Notes under the pieces: generated by a model
Databases searched by the model: none
What the model saw: only the letters and a program-made list of their open reading frames with translations
What the model was told of the DNA's origin: nothing
Position numbers and translations under genes: made by a program
In this document: positions 18,313 to 26,418 of the stretch, piece after piece
How the letters are laid out: each line of letters begins with the position of its first letter
Numbering within the stretch: position 1 is the stretch's first letter
Assembly (NCBI GenBank): GCA_035307785.1
Contig: DATGHS010000171.1
Location: forward strand, 1-28,325
Reading direction: 5' to 3'
Source of the DNA: DATGHS01 sp035307785
Lineage (GTDB): Bacteria; Planctomycetota; Planctomycetia; Gemmatales; Gemmataceae
Length of the DNA stretch: 28,325 bases

Positions 18313-18344
18313 GAACGTTTCCCTTTGTTCAACGATGTTTTCCG

Positions 18345-18406
18345 TCAGAGCCGCGCACGAAGTAAGCGGCGTATCGTTTCGCCGCTTACTTCGTGCGCGG
18401 CTCTGA
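18345..18406. repeat. Perfect 27-bp inverted repeat between DUF1549-type and DUF1501 genes
   Basis: Arms 18345-18371 and 18380-18406 are perfectly complementary over 27 bp around an 8-nt loop (TATCGTTT). The arm begins TCAGAGCCGCGCACGAAGTA, sharing the GAGCC-G start and a CG-AAG-A core with the elements at 10703 and 11365. It fills most of the 103-bp gap between the two genes. It could tune the relative expression of the downstream gene by stabilising the processed mRNA, as REP elements do. Confidence 0.9.
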
Positions 18407-18415
18407 ACACATTTA

Positions 18416-20752
18416 TCACTCGTACAAGAATTCACTTCTTCGCAACAAGTACGTCACCACGCCGCGCCAGGCGCGGATGGTGTAGTTCGGATCCTTGATC
18501 TGTGCGCCCGGCGCGTCCTTGTTGCCGGGGCGGCAGAAGTAAATCTCCTGCTTGTCCACGCCCTTCTGTCCCTTGGCATCTTTCACCAGAACCGAGAATA
18601 GGTAGAACGTCCGCTCAACCTCGTCGGAATTAACGGCATCGTGCCGGCCGAGGATGCGCTCGTGCAAATACGCGATGGCCTGGCGAATCTTGCGGTCGCC
18701 GTCAGGCGAGGCGCTGGGCAGCACGTCGGGCTCGATGCCGGGGAAGAGCTTGCGCTCGGCAGCAGGGCGGCTGAAATCCCTGGCCACGTGCTTGCAGGCC
18801 ACGTCGTTCGACAAAATGCGCTGGATCGCCCCCATCGCGCCGCTGGGGTCGGTGGCTCGATCCGTAACTTGCTTCGAGTCGATGCCGCCGTAGAGCTGGG
18901 CGAGTTGATCGTTTAGCTTGCCCCATTTCGCGCCGAAGATTGCGCCGATCTTGCGCTCCACCTGCTCCGGCGCGAGCATGCGCACAATGCCGATATCGTC
19001 GAGCTCCGCCCGACGACATGGCTCCTTCGCAGCCGTCGCCAAGCCGTCGGCCCGGTAGAAGTTCGACAGAGCCCATTCATTGAAGACGTTTTTCAGGTTG
19101 AAACCGGTCTTGGCGAAGCGAGCGGCAATCTCTTCGGTTTGCCGGCGCTGTTCGGTATAGGCCCGAAGCTTGGCGGGATAAAGCGGATCATCGAAATCCT
19201 TGGGCGGCAACAACACCTTGCGGCCGGTGAGGATGTAATACACATGCTCGACCATCGCCACGGCAAATCGCGGGTCCTTGGCGGTGCGCTCTCCCAGCCA
19301 CTGCAGCGAGCGCCAGCGCTCGGAGGCCGGCAAGTCTTCGCCTTCGAAGCCGGGTTTGAACATGTCGGTGAACCAACCGCCTTTGCGCTTGCCGTACACG
19401 CCCTGGTCGGCAAACTTCCAGTAATCCTGGAATAGCCCGGCCACCGGGTCGAGTGTCTTGTGGCAGACCACGCACTCGGCCGCCTCCATGGTCGGCACCT
19501 TGTACTTGGCGGTGACGGCCGCGGCATCAGAAACGCGGGCCGCGAGTTCCAGTACATCCACGCCGAGGAAATGCTGATAGTACATGCGCGCGCGCAGGCG
19601 ATTGCGGTTGGTCTCGGTGGTCGGGTAGCGCGTAAGATACTGAAACGTGCTCAAAAGCCCGGCGTGGGCATAGAAGCCGGTCTTCGAATCCTCGTCTTCC
19701 TGGCGGCTGCGGCCCTTGAGCGCCTTCAGCTTAACCGGCACATATTCGAAGGGATCATCCGGGTTCTTGAATTTGTCTTTCAACTCGTCGAACACGCCGT
19801 AGCCGCGAGCCGAATAAGGCGAAACCATAGTATAATCGGCCGTCACGATCTCAGTAAACGGCCGATCGTTGCGGACGATAAATTCGATCAGTTTCATCGG
19901 CTCGCCGAGCAGGGCCTTGCGATAATCGTTTGCGAGCTTGTAGCCGGCCTGCCGCCGTTCATTCTCATCCTTAATGTGGCTCAGGTCGTATTTCTGATAC
20001 CAGTGCCGGGTCTTCTCGAAGTGCTCGTAGGAGAGGCACGTTTGATCGGCGTTCCCATCCACGCCCAGCGTCAGGAAGATATCATTGAAGCCCTCTCGCA
20101 GGCGGTCGCAGAAGGCGTCTTCCTTCATGACCGCGTCCATGAGCGCGGGCAGCGCCTTCAGACCGCTCTTGGCGACGGCGGCGAATTCGGCCTCGGTGGG
20201 GAGCCGACCGGCGAGCGACAGCGTGATGCGGCGAAGCAGTCGGCGGTCATCGAGCATGACCACGCCATCGAAAAACGGCGGCGATTTCGGATCAACGGCA
20301 GCGGCGACGGGGCTTGTACCGCTTTGGCCATTCACTCGGCGAACGAAATCGGCCAAGATGCGAAAGCCCGGTGTGTCGGCCGGGAGCACGTCTTTGCCGC
20401 CGTGGTCGAGCTGGCCTACGACCTTCAGAAGCATGCGCGATTTGTCGTGCTCTTTGGCGCGCGCCATCTGCGCGAAGGCGGCGCGGTTTTGCCGCAGCGC
20501 TTCCTCGCGGGCCGTTCCCGTGCTCTTGCGCGGATCGACCAGAATGAATTTGCTATCTTCGGCGTCGCCGCCCTTGCGGTGGCAGGTGAGGCAGCGCTGT
20601 GAGCCAACCTTCGCCCAGACTTCGTTTTCGAAGTAATTATCCACTGCCGCGGCGCAGGCGAGCGCGGGTTTGGCCTCGTCGCCGCGAACCGCGGCGACGG
20701 CAATAGCCCCGGCGGCGAGAGCAATGGCAAAAAGACGTATATTCGTGAGCAT
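18416..20752 (-). CDS. DUF1549/DUF1588-type protein with two CxxCH motifs
   Basis: A 778-residue exported protein with a signal peptide at residues 1-24 and a planctomycete-type N-terminal cytochrome-like domain holding CLTCH (54-58). A DUF1549-like block (RRITLSLAGRLPTEAEF) precedes a central region with RPFTEIVTADYTMVSP. A DUF1588-like region (GLLSTFQYLTRYPTTETNRN) comes before a second heme-type motif CVVCH (427-431, in AAECVVCHKTLDPVAGLFQD). The C-terminal helical region is long. Such proteins are predicted periplasmic c-type cytochromes, nearly always encoded next to DUF1501 or DUF1553-type partners, and have no established reaction. GAGGA 8-12 nt before the ATG supports the start. The exact DUF names are from recall and may be assigned differently by a profile search. 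Confidence 0.85.
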   Translation of the reverse strand: MLTNIRLFAIALAAGAIAVAAVRGDEAKPALACAAAVDNYFENEVWAKVGSQRCLTCHRKGGDAEDSKFILVDPRKSTGTAREEALRQNRAAFAQMARAKEHDKSRMLLKVVGQLDHGGKDVLPADTPGFRILADFVRRVNGQSGTSPVAAAVDPKSPPFFDGVVMLDDRRLLRRITLSLAGRLPTEAEFAAVAKSGLKALPALMDAVMKEDAFCDRLREGFNDIFLTLGVDGNADQTCLSYEHFEKTRHWYQKYDLSHIKDENERRQAGYKLANDYRKALLGEPMKLIEFIVRNDRPFTEIVTADYTMVSPYSARGYGVFDELKDKFKNPDDPFEYVPVKLKALKGRSRQEDEDSKTGFYAHAGLLSTFQYLTRYPTTETNRNRLRARMYYQHFLGVDVLELAARVSDAAAVTAKYKVPTMEAAECVVCHKTLDPVAGLFQDYWKFADQGVYGKRKGGWFTDMFKPGFEGEDLPASERWRSLQWLGERTAKDPRFAVAMVEHVYYILTGRKVLLPPKDFDDPLYPAKLRAYTEQRRQTEEIAARFAKTGFNLKNVFNEWALSNFYRADGLATAAKEPCRRAELDDIGIVRMLAPEQVERKIGAIFGAKWGKLNDQLAQLYGGIDSKQVTDRATDPSGAMGAIQRILSNDVACKHVARDFSRPAAERKLFPGIEPDVLPSASPDGDRKIRQAIAYLHERILGRHDAVNSDEVERTFYLFSVLVKDAKGQKGVDKQEIYFCRPGNKDAPGAQIKDPNYTIRAWRGVVTYLLRRSEFLYE

Positions 20753-20868
20753 GAGGTCCTCATGTCTCGGAATGTGCGATCCAGGGGAAAAGCCAGCGGG
20801 CAGGTTTCAGGTTCGGTAGGATTCTACCATATTAGCTTCGGCACTGGGAACTGCAAGCAAGAGAAGAG

Positions 20869-20949
20869 CAACCACGGATAGCACGGATAAGCAAAATTAG
20901 ACGGCAAGAGGCTAGGACTTATCCGGGTTATCCGTGCCATCCGTGGTTG
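20869..20949. repeat. CACGGAT-type inverted repeat at the end of the heme-carrier gene
   Basis: Arms 20869-20890 and 20928-20949 are complementary over 22 bp with one mismatch (CAACCACGGAT-R-GCACGGATAA), spaced by 37 nt. The right arm also contains a roughly 9-bp periodic unit (ATCCGxGxx three times, 20921-20947). This matches a widespread environmental-genome repeat type built from CACGGAT units. The right arm runs into the 3' end of the heme carrier gene and supplies its last dozen codons. Confidence 0.75.
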
Positions 20950-21454
20950 ATTGCATTTGAAACCTTTTCCGCAATTCGACAAACATCTTCTCCCGCTCCG
21001 GGCTGATGGGCCCTCCGAAGTTGAAGAACACTTTGAGTGCCGCAGCGCCGGTTTGATCGAAGAATTGGATGCTGCGTGTTCCGGTGCCGTCGAGGTGGCC
21101 GGGCTTTTCCACGGCGAAGATGGCCGCGAGTTGCCGAAAGCGGATGTGCATGTCGAGCGTGTCGGTTTGCACGTTGAAGAACTCGCCAGCCGTAGTGAAG
21201 CCGCCGAATTGGCCTTTGGCTTCAATCGTGGCAGCGCCATTGGAAACCAGCACCCAGACTTGGCCGAATGCCTCGAAAGCGCGGAAGAGCTTCTCCCAGC
21301 GCGAGATGTCGAGTTCTTGTACTCGACCCGGCGGGAAGGCCCGAATGACTTCGACTTCCGGCACGCCGAGCTCATGGGCCAGTTGCAGCGTCATCTTGCG
21401 CGGATTGCGCTCCACCGCGGCACGGATGCGATCAGCTTGTTCGGCTGCTTTCAT
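20912..21454 (-). CDS. HutX/ChuX-like cytosolic heme carrier
   Basis: A 180-residue soluble protein matching the HutX/ChuX (DUF1008) fold in order and spacing. It opens with a short helical, HTH-like stretch (LQLAHELGVPEVEVIRAFPP), followed by RWEKLFRAFEAFGQVWVLVS. The beta core has TAGEFFNVQTDTLDMHIRF, then RSIQFFDQTGAAALKVFFNF. Known members bind heme in the cytoplasm and pass it to degradation or storage. The start codon overlaps the stop of the dehydrogenase gene (ATGA at 21454-21451), so the two are translationally coupled. The last residues (after FQMQ) are encoded by a CACGGAT-type repeat and are probably not functional. No heme receptor, TonB or heme oxygenase gene is in the window. 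Confidence 0.85.
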   Translation of the reverse strand: MKAAEQADRIRAAVERNPRKMTLQLAHELGVPEVEVIRAFPPGRVQELDISRWEKLFRAFEAFGQVWVLVSNGAATIEAKGQFGGFTTAGEFFNVQTDTLDMHIRFRQLAAIFAVEKPGHLDGTGTRSIQFFDQTGAAALKVFFNFGGPISPEREKMFVELRKRFQMQSTTDGTDNPDKS

Positions 21455-22518
21455 GCTGGACTCCTGGAATCAACTGAAAAAAGACGCTCGTCTACATGCA
21501 CACTCCGTGCCGTTTGCAGAATTTGCGACCAGGTCGTTTCGTCGATGACGATGCCGTCGCGCAGGCGCTGGGCCTTCGTGCGCTCTTCGATTTCGCCTGG
21601 CATCAGGATTTCGCCATCGGGCTGAACCTTTGCCGAACTCTTCACCCAAGCAATGAAGCGTTCGATTTCCGCTGCGAACTCGGCATCGGCCTGGAAGAAG
21701 GACGGATCGAAGATGATCGAGAGCATGCCATTGAGAACGCGGCCGGCGTTGGCAGGGTTGCTGCAGCCGCCGCCGGTGAGCGCCCCGGCCAGGACTTCGC
21801 ACAAGACGCCGAGACCGTAGCCCTTGTGAGCGGCAATCGGCAAGATCGCGCCGGGTGGGTTGGCGTAGAAAACGCGCGGATCGGTGGTGGGTTGGCCGGC
21901 GGAGTCGATTATGCACTCCTCCGGCACCGGCACGCCCTTATTCAGGGCCACGCGAATCTTGCCCTCGGCGATGGTGCACATCGACATGTCGATAATCATC
22001 GGCGACCCGCCGGCCACCGGCACGCCGGCCGCGATGGGGTTGGCAGATAAGCGCCGCTGCGTGCCCCCAAACGGAGCAACCAGGATTCCAGCGCCGGTCG
22101 TGTTCACAAAGTGCAGCGACACTTTCCCGGCCTGCGCGGCCATGAGCGGCCAATCGCCGATTCGGCCCAAGTGGCCGGAATTGCGCAGCGCGACCACCGC
22201 CACTCCGTGCTTGCTGGATTTCGCGATGCCCAGTTGAATCGCCTGTTCGCCGATGGTCTGACCAAAGCCAAATTGACCATCGACCACCGCGATCACATCG
22301 TTCTCAAAGGCGATTTGGATGGAGCGCCCGGCCAGAACCTTACCCCTTTGCAGCCATTGTACGTAAGTTGAAATGCGAATAACGCCGTGCGAATCGTGGC
22401 CAACCAGATTCGCCTCGACGAGGTGCGTGGCAATGCGGTCCGCTTCGGGCTGCGCGCAGCCCGCCTGGCGGAAGATGGCCCCGGTAAGCGCGAATAAGCG
22501 GTCGTGCGAAATCAGCAT
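21451..22518 (-). CDS. Ldh family (malate/L-lactate dehydrogenase type 2) oxidoreductase
   Basis: A 355-residue cytoplasmic NAD(P)H-dependent dehydrogenase of the LDH2/MDH2 family, unrelated to Rossmann LDHs. Family members oxidise 2-hydroxyacids such as malate, L-lactate, sulfolactate, ureidoglycolate or 2,3-diketo-L-gulonate. Conserved blocks are LVGHDSHGVIR (His44 in HDSHG), NSGHLGRIG, ANPIAAGVP and AHKGYGLG. The ATG at 22518 gives the usual family N-terminus and length. The frame extends up to 22647, but the extra 43 residues look unlike the family and would cover an apparent operator. It overlaps the HutX-like gene and diverges from the aminotransferase gene. The exact substrate cannot be told from the sequence. 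Confidence 0.9.
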   Translation of the reverse strand: MLISHDRLFALTGAIFRQAGCAQPEADRIATHLVEANLVGHDSHGVIRISTYVQWLQRGKVLAGRSIQIAFENDVIAVVDGQFGFGQTIGEQAIQLGIAKSSKHGVAVVALRNSGHLGRIGDWPLMAAQAGKVSLHFVNTTGAGILVAPFGGTQRRLSANPIAAGVPVAGGSPMIIDMSMCTIAEGKIRVALNKGVPVPEECIIDSAGQPTTDPRVFYANPPGAILPIAAHKGYGLGVLCEVLAGALTGGGCSNPANAGRVLNGMLSIIFDPSFFQADAEFAAEIERFIAWVKSSAKVQPDGEILMPGEIEERTKAQRLRDGIVIDETTWSQILQTARSVHVDERLFSVDSRSPA

Positions 22519-22575
22519 GGCAATACCAGCCTGTCTTTGAATTGGGCCGAGATCCACCGCAGGCGGAATTCTGGC

Positions 22576-22608
22576 GAAATCCGCTACATCCCATTGAAAT
22601 ACGCTACA
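22576..22608. promoter_or_regulatory. 13-bp direct repeat, candidate operator
   Basis: GAAATCCGCTACA (22576-22588) and GAAATACGCTACA (22596-22608) differ at one base and start exactly 20 bp apart, close to two helical turns. They lie in the 140-bp gap between the divergent dehydrogenase and aminotransferase genes. That is the geometry expected for a dimeric regulator binding one DNA face. No regulator gene is adjacent. Confidence 0.45.
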
Positions 22609-22658
22609 GTATCGCGGAACGCAAGCATTCCTGGGACAATGCAACAACGGAATGAACG

Positions 22659-23972
22659 ATGAGCAAAGTCGTCGATCAATTCGAGCAAGCGAAGAATTAT
22701 CTCGCCGGCGGCGTGAGTTCGTCCACGCGCGTGAACCAGGCGGTGGGGCATGCCATGCTCTTCCACCGCGCTGCCGGCTGCCGCGTGTGGGATCTCGATG
22801 GGAAAGAATACATCGACCTATGTTGCAGCCATGGCGCCACCCTCTTGGGCCACGGCGACGAGCGCGTGCGGCGGGCAGTTGAAGGGGTACTTGCGCGCGG
22901 AGCGGCCTGTTCGTACGAAAATGAATTGCACACGGAACTGGCGAAGCTTCTCTGCCAGACGGTGCCGTGTCTGGAACTCATACGTTTCACCGGTTCGGGC
23001 ACCGAAGCGACCATGCACTGCATTCGCCTGGCGCGCGCCTGCACCGGCCGGAGCAAGCTGCTGAAATTCGAGGGCAACTTCCACGGCTACCACGACCAGG
23101 TGATGTACTCCATTGGGGCGCATGCCGATAAACTCGGGCCGGAGGATTCTCCCGCCGCGGTTCCGGCATCTTCCGGTTTGCCAGCGGGGATGCATCAGAA
23201 CTTAATCGTTGTTCCGTATAATCGCACTGACTTGTTTGAACGGGCATTCGCTCACCACAGTCATGAGTTGGCCGCGGTAATCATGGAGCCGGTGTATTAC
23301 AATGCCGGCTGCATCATCGCCGAAAAGCAATTTCTGACCGCGGTGCGGCAGCGGACGCGCGAAGCCGGCGTGCTGTTGATCTTCGACGAAGTTCTGAGCG
23401 CCTTTCGCATGTGCCCCGGCGGGGCTCAGGAGTACCTCGGCGTCACTCCGGATTTGTGCACGCTCGGCAAGGCGGTCGGCGGTGGGTTTCCGCTCAGTGT
23501 CTTCGGCGGCCGGCGCGACCTCATGGAGCGGCTTATGCCGACCGGCGATTGCCAGCACAGCGGTACATACAACGGGCATCCGACGGCGGTCGCGGCCGGG
23601 CTGGCGGCAATCACCGCCTACCGCGAGCCTGGTTTCTACGAGCACATTAACGCGATCTTGCAAAAACTAACTGCTGGGATGAACGACATCTTCACTCGGC
23701 GCCAGATCCGTGGACGAGTGCAAGGATTGGGCGCCCGATTCGGCATTTACTTTGGCGTCGACGGCCCCATCCGCGACTATCGGTCGGCGGTCCGCCATCA
23801 GCGGCAGCAGATGTTGAAGTTCATTGCTGCGGCGATTCGGCACGGCGTGTATTTCCACGACTACGGCGGCGCAGCCTGCCATCACGGCTTCTGCGCGGCG
23901 ATGACGCTCGCGGACGTGGATCAAGCGCTGAACCGGTTGGACCAAGCCGCTTGCGGCTTAGCAGGAGGGTGA
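22659..23972 (+). CDS. Class III PLP aminotransferase, glutamate-1-semialdehyde aminomutase-like
   Basis: A 437-residue PLP enzyme of the class III aminotransferase group, close in pattern to glutamate-1-semialdehyde 2,1-aminomutase. It starts at the LAGGVSSSTR block and continues with FTGSGTEATMHCIRLAR, then KFEGNFHGYHD. The PLP-contacting Asp243 lies in IFDEVLSAFR, the Schiff-base Lys271 in TLGKAVGGGFPLSVFGG, and STYN-like SGTYNGHP follows. The family also includes amino acid transaminases and 2-aminomutases, so a true heme-pathway HemL role is not implied. Its stop is 8 bp before the MlrC-like gene, so the two form an operon. The last codons (AACGLAGG) fall on a small palindrome (AAGCCGC-TT-GCGGCTT, 23944-23959). 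Confidence 0.88.
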   Translation: MSKVVDQFEQAKNYLAGGVSSSTRVNQAVGHAMLFHRAAGCRVWDLDGKEYIDLCCSHGATLLGHGDERVRRAVEGVLARGAACSYENELHTELAKLLCQTVPCLELIRFTGSGTEATMHCIRLARACTGRSKLLKFEGNFHGYHDQVMYSIGAHADKLGPEDSPAAVPASSGLPAGMHQNLIVVPYNRTDLFERAFAHHSHELAAVIMEPVYYNAGCIIAEKQFLTAVRQRTREAGVLLIFDEVLSAFRMCPGGAQEYLGVTPDLCTLGKAVGGGFPLSVFGGRRDLMERLMPTGDCQHSGTYNGHPTAVAAGLAAITAYREPGFYEHINAILQKLTAGMNDIFTRRQIRGRVQGLGARFGIYFGVDGPIRDYRSAVRHQRQQMLKFIAAAIRHGVYFHDYGGAACHHGFCAAMTLADVDQALNRLDQAACGLAGG

Positions 23973-23980
23973 AACAAACT

Positions 23981-25471
23981 ATGCGCGTCGCCATCGGCCA
24001 GCTCTGGCAAGAGACAAACACCTTCAACCCGCTGCCGACCACGCGGGCCGACTTTGAAGCGCTCGGCATCTTGCGGGGCGAAGAACTGGTCGAGCGCATG
24101 GCCGACACCAACGAACTCGGCGGCTTCATCCAGTCACTGCGAGCTTGGCCCGAAAAGCCTGAAATTGTCGGCCTGGTGCGGCTGCCTGCATGGCCCGGCG
24201 GACCGGCGACGCCCGAGACTTTTGACTGGCTGAAGGACGAATTGGTCACGGCTCTGCAACGTGTGCCGCCGGTCGATGCCGTCTTGCTGGCTCTGCACGG
24301 CTCGCTTGTCGCCGATGGCACGCCGGATGTGGAAGGCGCTATTCTGGAAGCTTATCGTATTCTGATCGGGCCGGACGTGCCGCTGGTGGCGACACTCGAC
24401 TTGCACGCTAATGTCACCGGAAAAATGGTGCGAAACGCCGATGCGCTGGTCCTTTACCACACCGCACCGCATATCGACGTGTTTGAGACCGGTCAGCGCG
24501 GCGCCGCCGTTCTGCGGCGTATTCTCAACGGCGCCAGGCCCGCCACCGGATTTCAGAAGTTGCCACTCGTCTTCCCGGCCGAGCGCGCCAATACGCAAGA
24601 TCCGAACAGCGTCAGTTACCAGATTCGCGAATTGCTGCAAGCATGGGAGCGCGATCCCCGAGGTCTGACGGCCGGGCTGGCGACGGTCCAACCGTGGCTC
24701 GATATTCCGGAGTTAGGGTCCGCAGTCGTTGTCATCACCGACGGCGATCGGGACTTAGCGGAGGCGCGCTGCAAAGAATTGTCCGAGTTTGTGTGGGAGC
24801 ATCGCCGTGAGTATCTACCGGAATTGGTTTCGGTAGAAGAGGGAGTGCGCGCGGCTTTCGAAGAGAAGGACGGCTTAGTGGTTCTAAGCGACAGTGCCGA
24901 TGCCACCACCTCCGGTGCGCCGGGCGACAGCACACATTTGCTCGGCGAGATGCTGAAATATGACTGGCGACGGCCAGCATTGGTTACGCTGGTCGATCCC
25001 GATTTAGTCGCGGAAGCAAAGCAGCGGGGCGTCGGGACTGAGTTCTCAGCGCTACTGGGCGGCAAGCGCGATCATCTGTTCTCGACGCCTTTGCCGGCTG
25101 TCGTTCGCGTGGCGAATCTCTTCGAAGCGCGCTTCGTGATGTCCGGCCACCTGGCCCGCAATCTGCCCATCGATATGGGGCCGTCGGCCGTTTTGCAAAT
25201 TGGCAACATTCATGTTGTCGTTACGTCCCGAAGCGGACCACATTTCGCGCCGCAGTTATTCATGGCGGCCGGGCTGGATCCGTTTGCTGCCCAGTTGCTG
25301 GTCGCCAAAAGCCCCTGCGGGTTCCGCGCTGCCTATCAAGACAAAGCGAAGCGCATACTGGTTGTCCGAGCCCCGGGCTGCGCTCCATCGGACTTCTGGC
25401 ATTATCCCTATCGGCAAATTCCCCGGCCGCTTTGGCCGTGGGATGAATTGGACACCTGGACGCCCACCTGA
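23981..25471 (+). CDS. MlrC-like M81 family metallopeptidase
   Basis: A 496-residue protein of the M81/MlrC (DUF1485) family. MlrC itself hydrolyses the linear tetrapeptide from microcystin, but the family is broad and most members act on unknown amide substrates. Visible blocks are GQLWQETNTFNPLPT at the N-terminus, LALHGSLVADG (His106) and LDLHANVTGKM (Asp140, His142), which are likely zinc ligands. YHTAPHIDVFETG, SDSADATTSGAPGDST and the C-terminal LQIGNIHVVVTS...GCAPSDFW block follow. The ATG at 23981 is preceded by AGGAGG (23963-23968) and gives the family N-terminus; an in-frame ATG at 23951 would overlap the upstream gene. Co-transcription with the aminotransferase suggests joint handling of an amino acid derivative or small peptide. 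Confidence 0.92.
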   Translation: MRVAIGQLWQETNTFNPLPTTRADFEALGILRGEELVERMADTNELGGFIQSLRAWPEKPEIVGLVRLPAWPGGPATPETFDWLKDELVTALQRVPPVDAVLLALHGSLVADGTPDVEGAILEAYRILIGPDVPLVATLDLHANVTGKMVRNADALVLYHTAPHIDVFETGQRGAAVLRRILNGARPATGFQKLPLVFPAERANTQDPNSVSYQIRELLQAWERDPRGLTAGLATVQPWLDIPELGSAVVVITDGDRDLAEARCKELSEFVWEHRREYLPELVSVEEGVRAAFEEKDGLVVLSDSADATTSGAPGDSTHLLGEMLKYDWRRPALVTLVDPDLVAEAKQRGVGTEFSALLGGKRDHLFSTPLPAVVRVANLFEARFVMSGHLARNLPIDMGPSAVLQIGNIHVVVTSRSGPHFAPQLFMAAGLDPFAAQLLVAKSPCGFRAAYQDKAKRILVVRAPGCAPSDFWHYPYRQIPRPLWPWDELDTWTPT

Positions 25472-25503
25472 CGCTTGGTGGAAGAGAAGCGGAAACTGAA
25501 ATG

Positions 25504-26379
25504 TTACGCCATGCCGATGCCTTCGATCCGCTCGACTTCCGCTGGCTCCAAGTGGAAATCGAAGACTTCGAGATCGGCCCGCATGTGGCCGGCATCGGTG
25601 GTGCCGGTGAGCGGCAGCATGCCCGCGTCGAGGGCAAAGCGGAAGACGATCTGGCTGACCGCGCGGCCGTGGCGTTTGGCGATCCGCAGCATTTCTGGAT
25701 GGGCCAGCACCTGCCGGTTGGCCGTGAGCAGGGAAAAGCCCTGGTAGATGATCCCGTTCTTTGCGCAGTAGTCGCGCACGCGGTGGTCCCAACCACGCAC
25801 AGCATAGCAGCGGTTCTGGACGAAGCGCGGCGGGATGCGCGCTCCTTTGCAAAGAGCATCCAATTGTTCCAGCGAGACATTACTCACACCCAGCAGGCGC
25901 GCGCGGCCGCTGGCGTGAATGCCTTCCATCGCATGCCAGGCTTCCCAATCCTCGGCTGTGAGGCCAATATGCTGCGTCGGACCGTGCAGCACATAGGAGT
26001 CAATCACGTCCGTTTGCAGGTGTTGGAGAGAACTGCGAAACGATTGCACAACTTGCATGGGAATTGACGCGTCAGGGTCATAGGGCAGGCGATGATCCTG
26101 CCCATCGCGGAAGGTGAATTTAGTTTGCAGGAACAAATCTTCGCGAGTTACCAGCCCGCTTTTGATCGCTGTCGAAATAGCTTGCCCGACCGCCGCTTCG
26201 TAATAATGGCGGCGCTGGTTGGCGGTGTCGATGCCGCGAAATCCCTCACGCAGTGCGAGTTCGGTCAGACACTGAGTCTGCTCTTCTTTCCAGGCCGTGC
26301 CATACGGGAAGCGCGGCACATGAACGCCGTCGATCAGCACGACGCGGTCCGAATCCGAGTTGTTGGCATTGGCACTCAT
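25504..26379 (-). CDS. Aldo/keto reductase
   Basis: A 291-residue cytoplasmic NADPH-dependent aldo/keto reductase with a (beta/alpha)8 barrel. The catalytic tetrad can be placed at Asp51 (RGIDTAN), Tyr59 or Tyr60, Lys87 (TKFTF) and His132 (SYVLHGP). The cofactor-binding end is seen in GVSNVSLEQL, the ALDAGMLPLTGTTDAGHM strand-loop and the C-terminal helix. It follows the Gfo/Idh/MocA gene by 39 bp on the same strand, so an operon is likely. The pairing of two oxidoreductases suggests sugar or polyol interconversion. It is convergent with the MlrC-like gene (32-bp gap). Confidence 0.9.
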   Translation of the reverse strand: MSANANNSDSDRVVLIDGVHVPRFPYGTAWKEEQTQCLTELALREGFRGIDTANQRRHYYEAAVGQAISTAIKSGLVTREDLFLQTKFTFRDGQDHRLPYDPDASIPMQVVQSFRSSLQHLQTDVIDSYVLHGPTQHIGLTAEDWEAWHAMEGIHASGRARLLGVSNVSLEQLDALCKGARIPPRFVQNRCYAVRGWDHRVRDYCAKNGIIYQGFSLLTANRQVLAHPEMLRIAKRHGRAVSQIVFRFALDAGMLPLTGTTDAGHMRADLEVFDFHLEPAEVERIEGIGMA

Positions 26380-26418
26380 GTCCCAGGTATCCTACTTGTT
26401 TACGGCTTGGTTAGCCGC

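Noticed and set aside
18313..18435. N-terminal extension of the DUF1501 gene
   Set aside because: It would translate the 18345-18406 stem-loop and displace the twin-arginine leader. The ATG at 18312 has a good ribosome site.
22519..22647. Longer start for the Ldh-family dehydrogenase
   Set aside because: The 43 extra residues do not fit the family N-terminus and would cover the direct repeat operator candidate.
20912..23972. Heme biosynthesis/uptake cluster (HutX plus glutamate-1-semialdehyde aminomutase)
   Set aside because: The aminotransferase belongs to a broad class III family and is in an operon with an M81 protein, not with other heme genes. The link to heme is only by adjacency.
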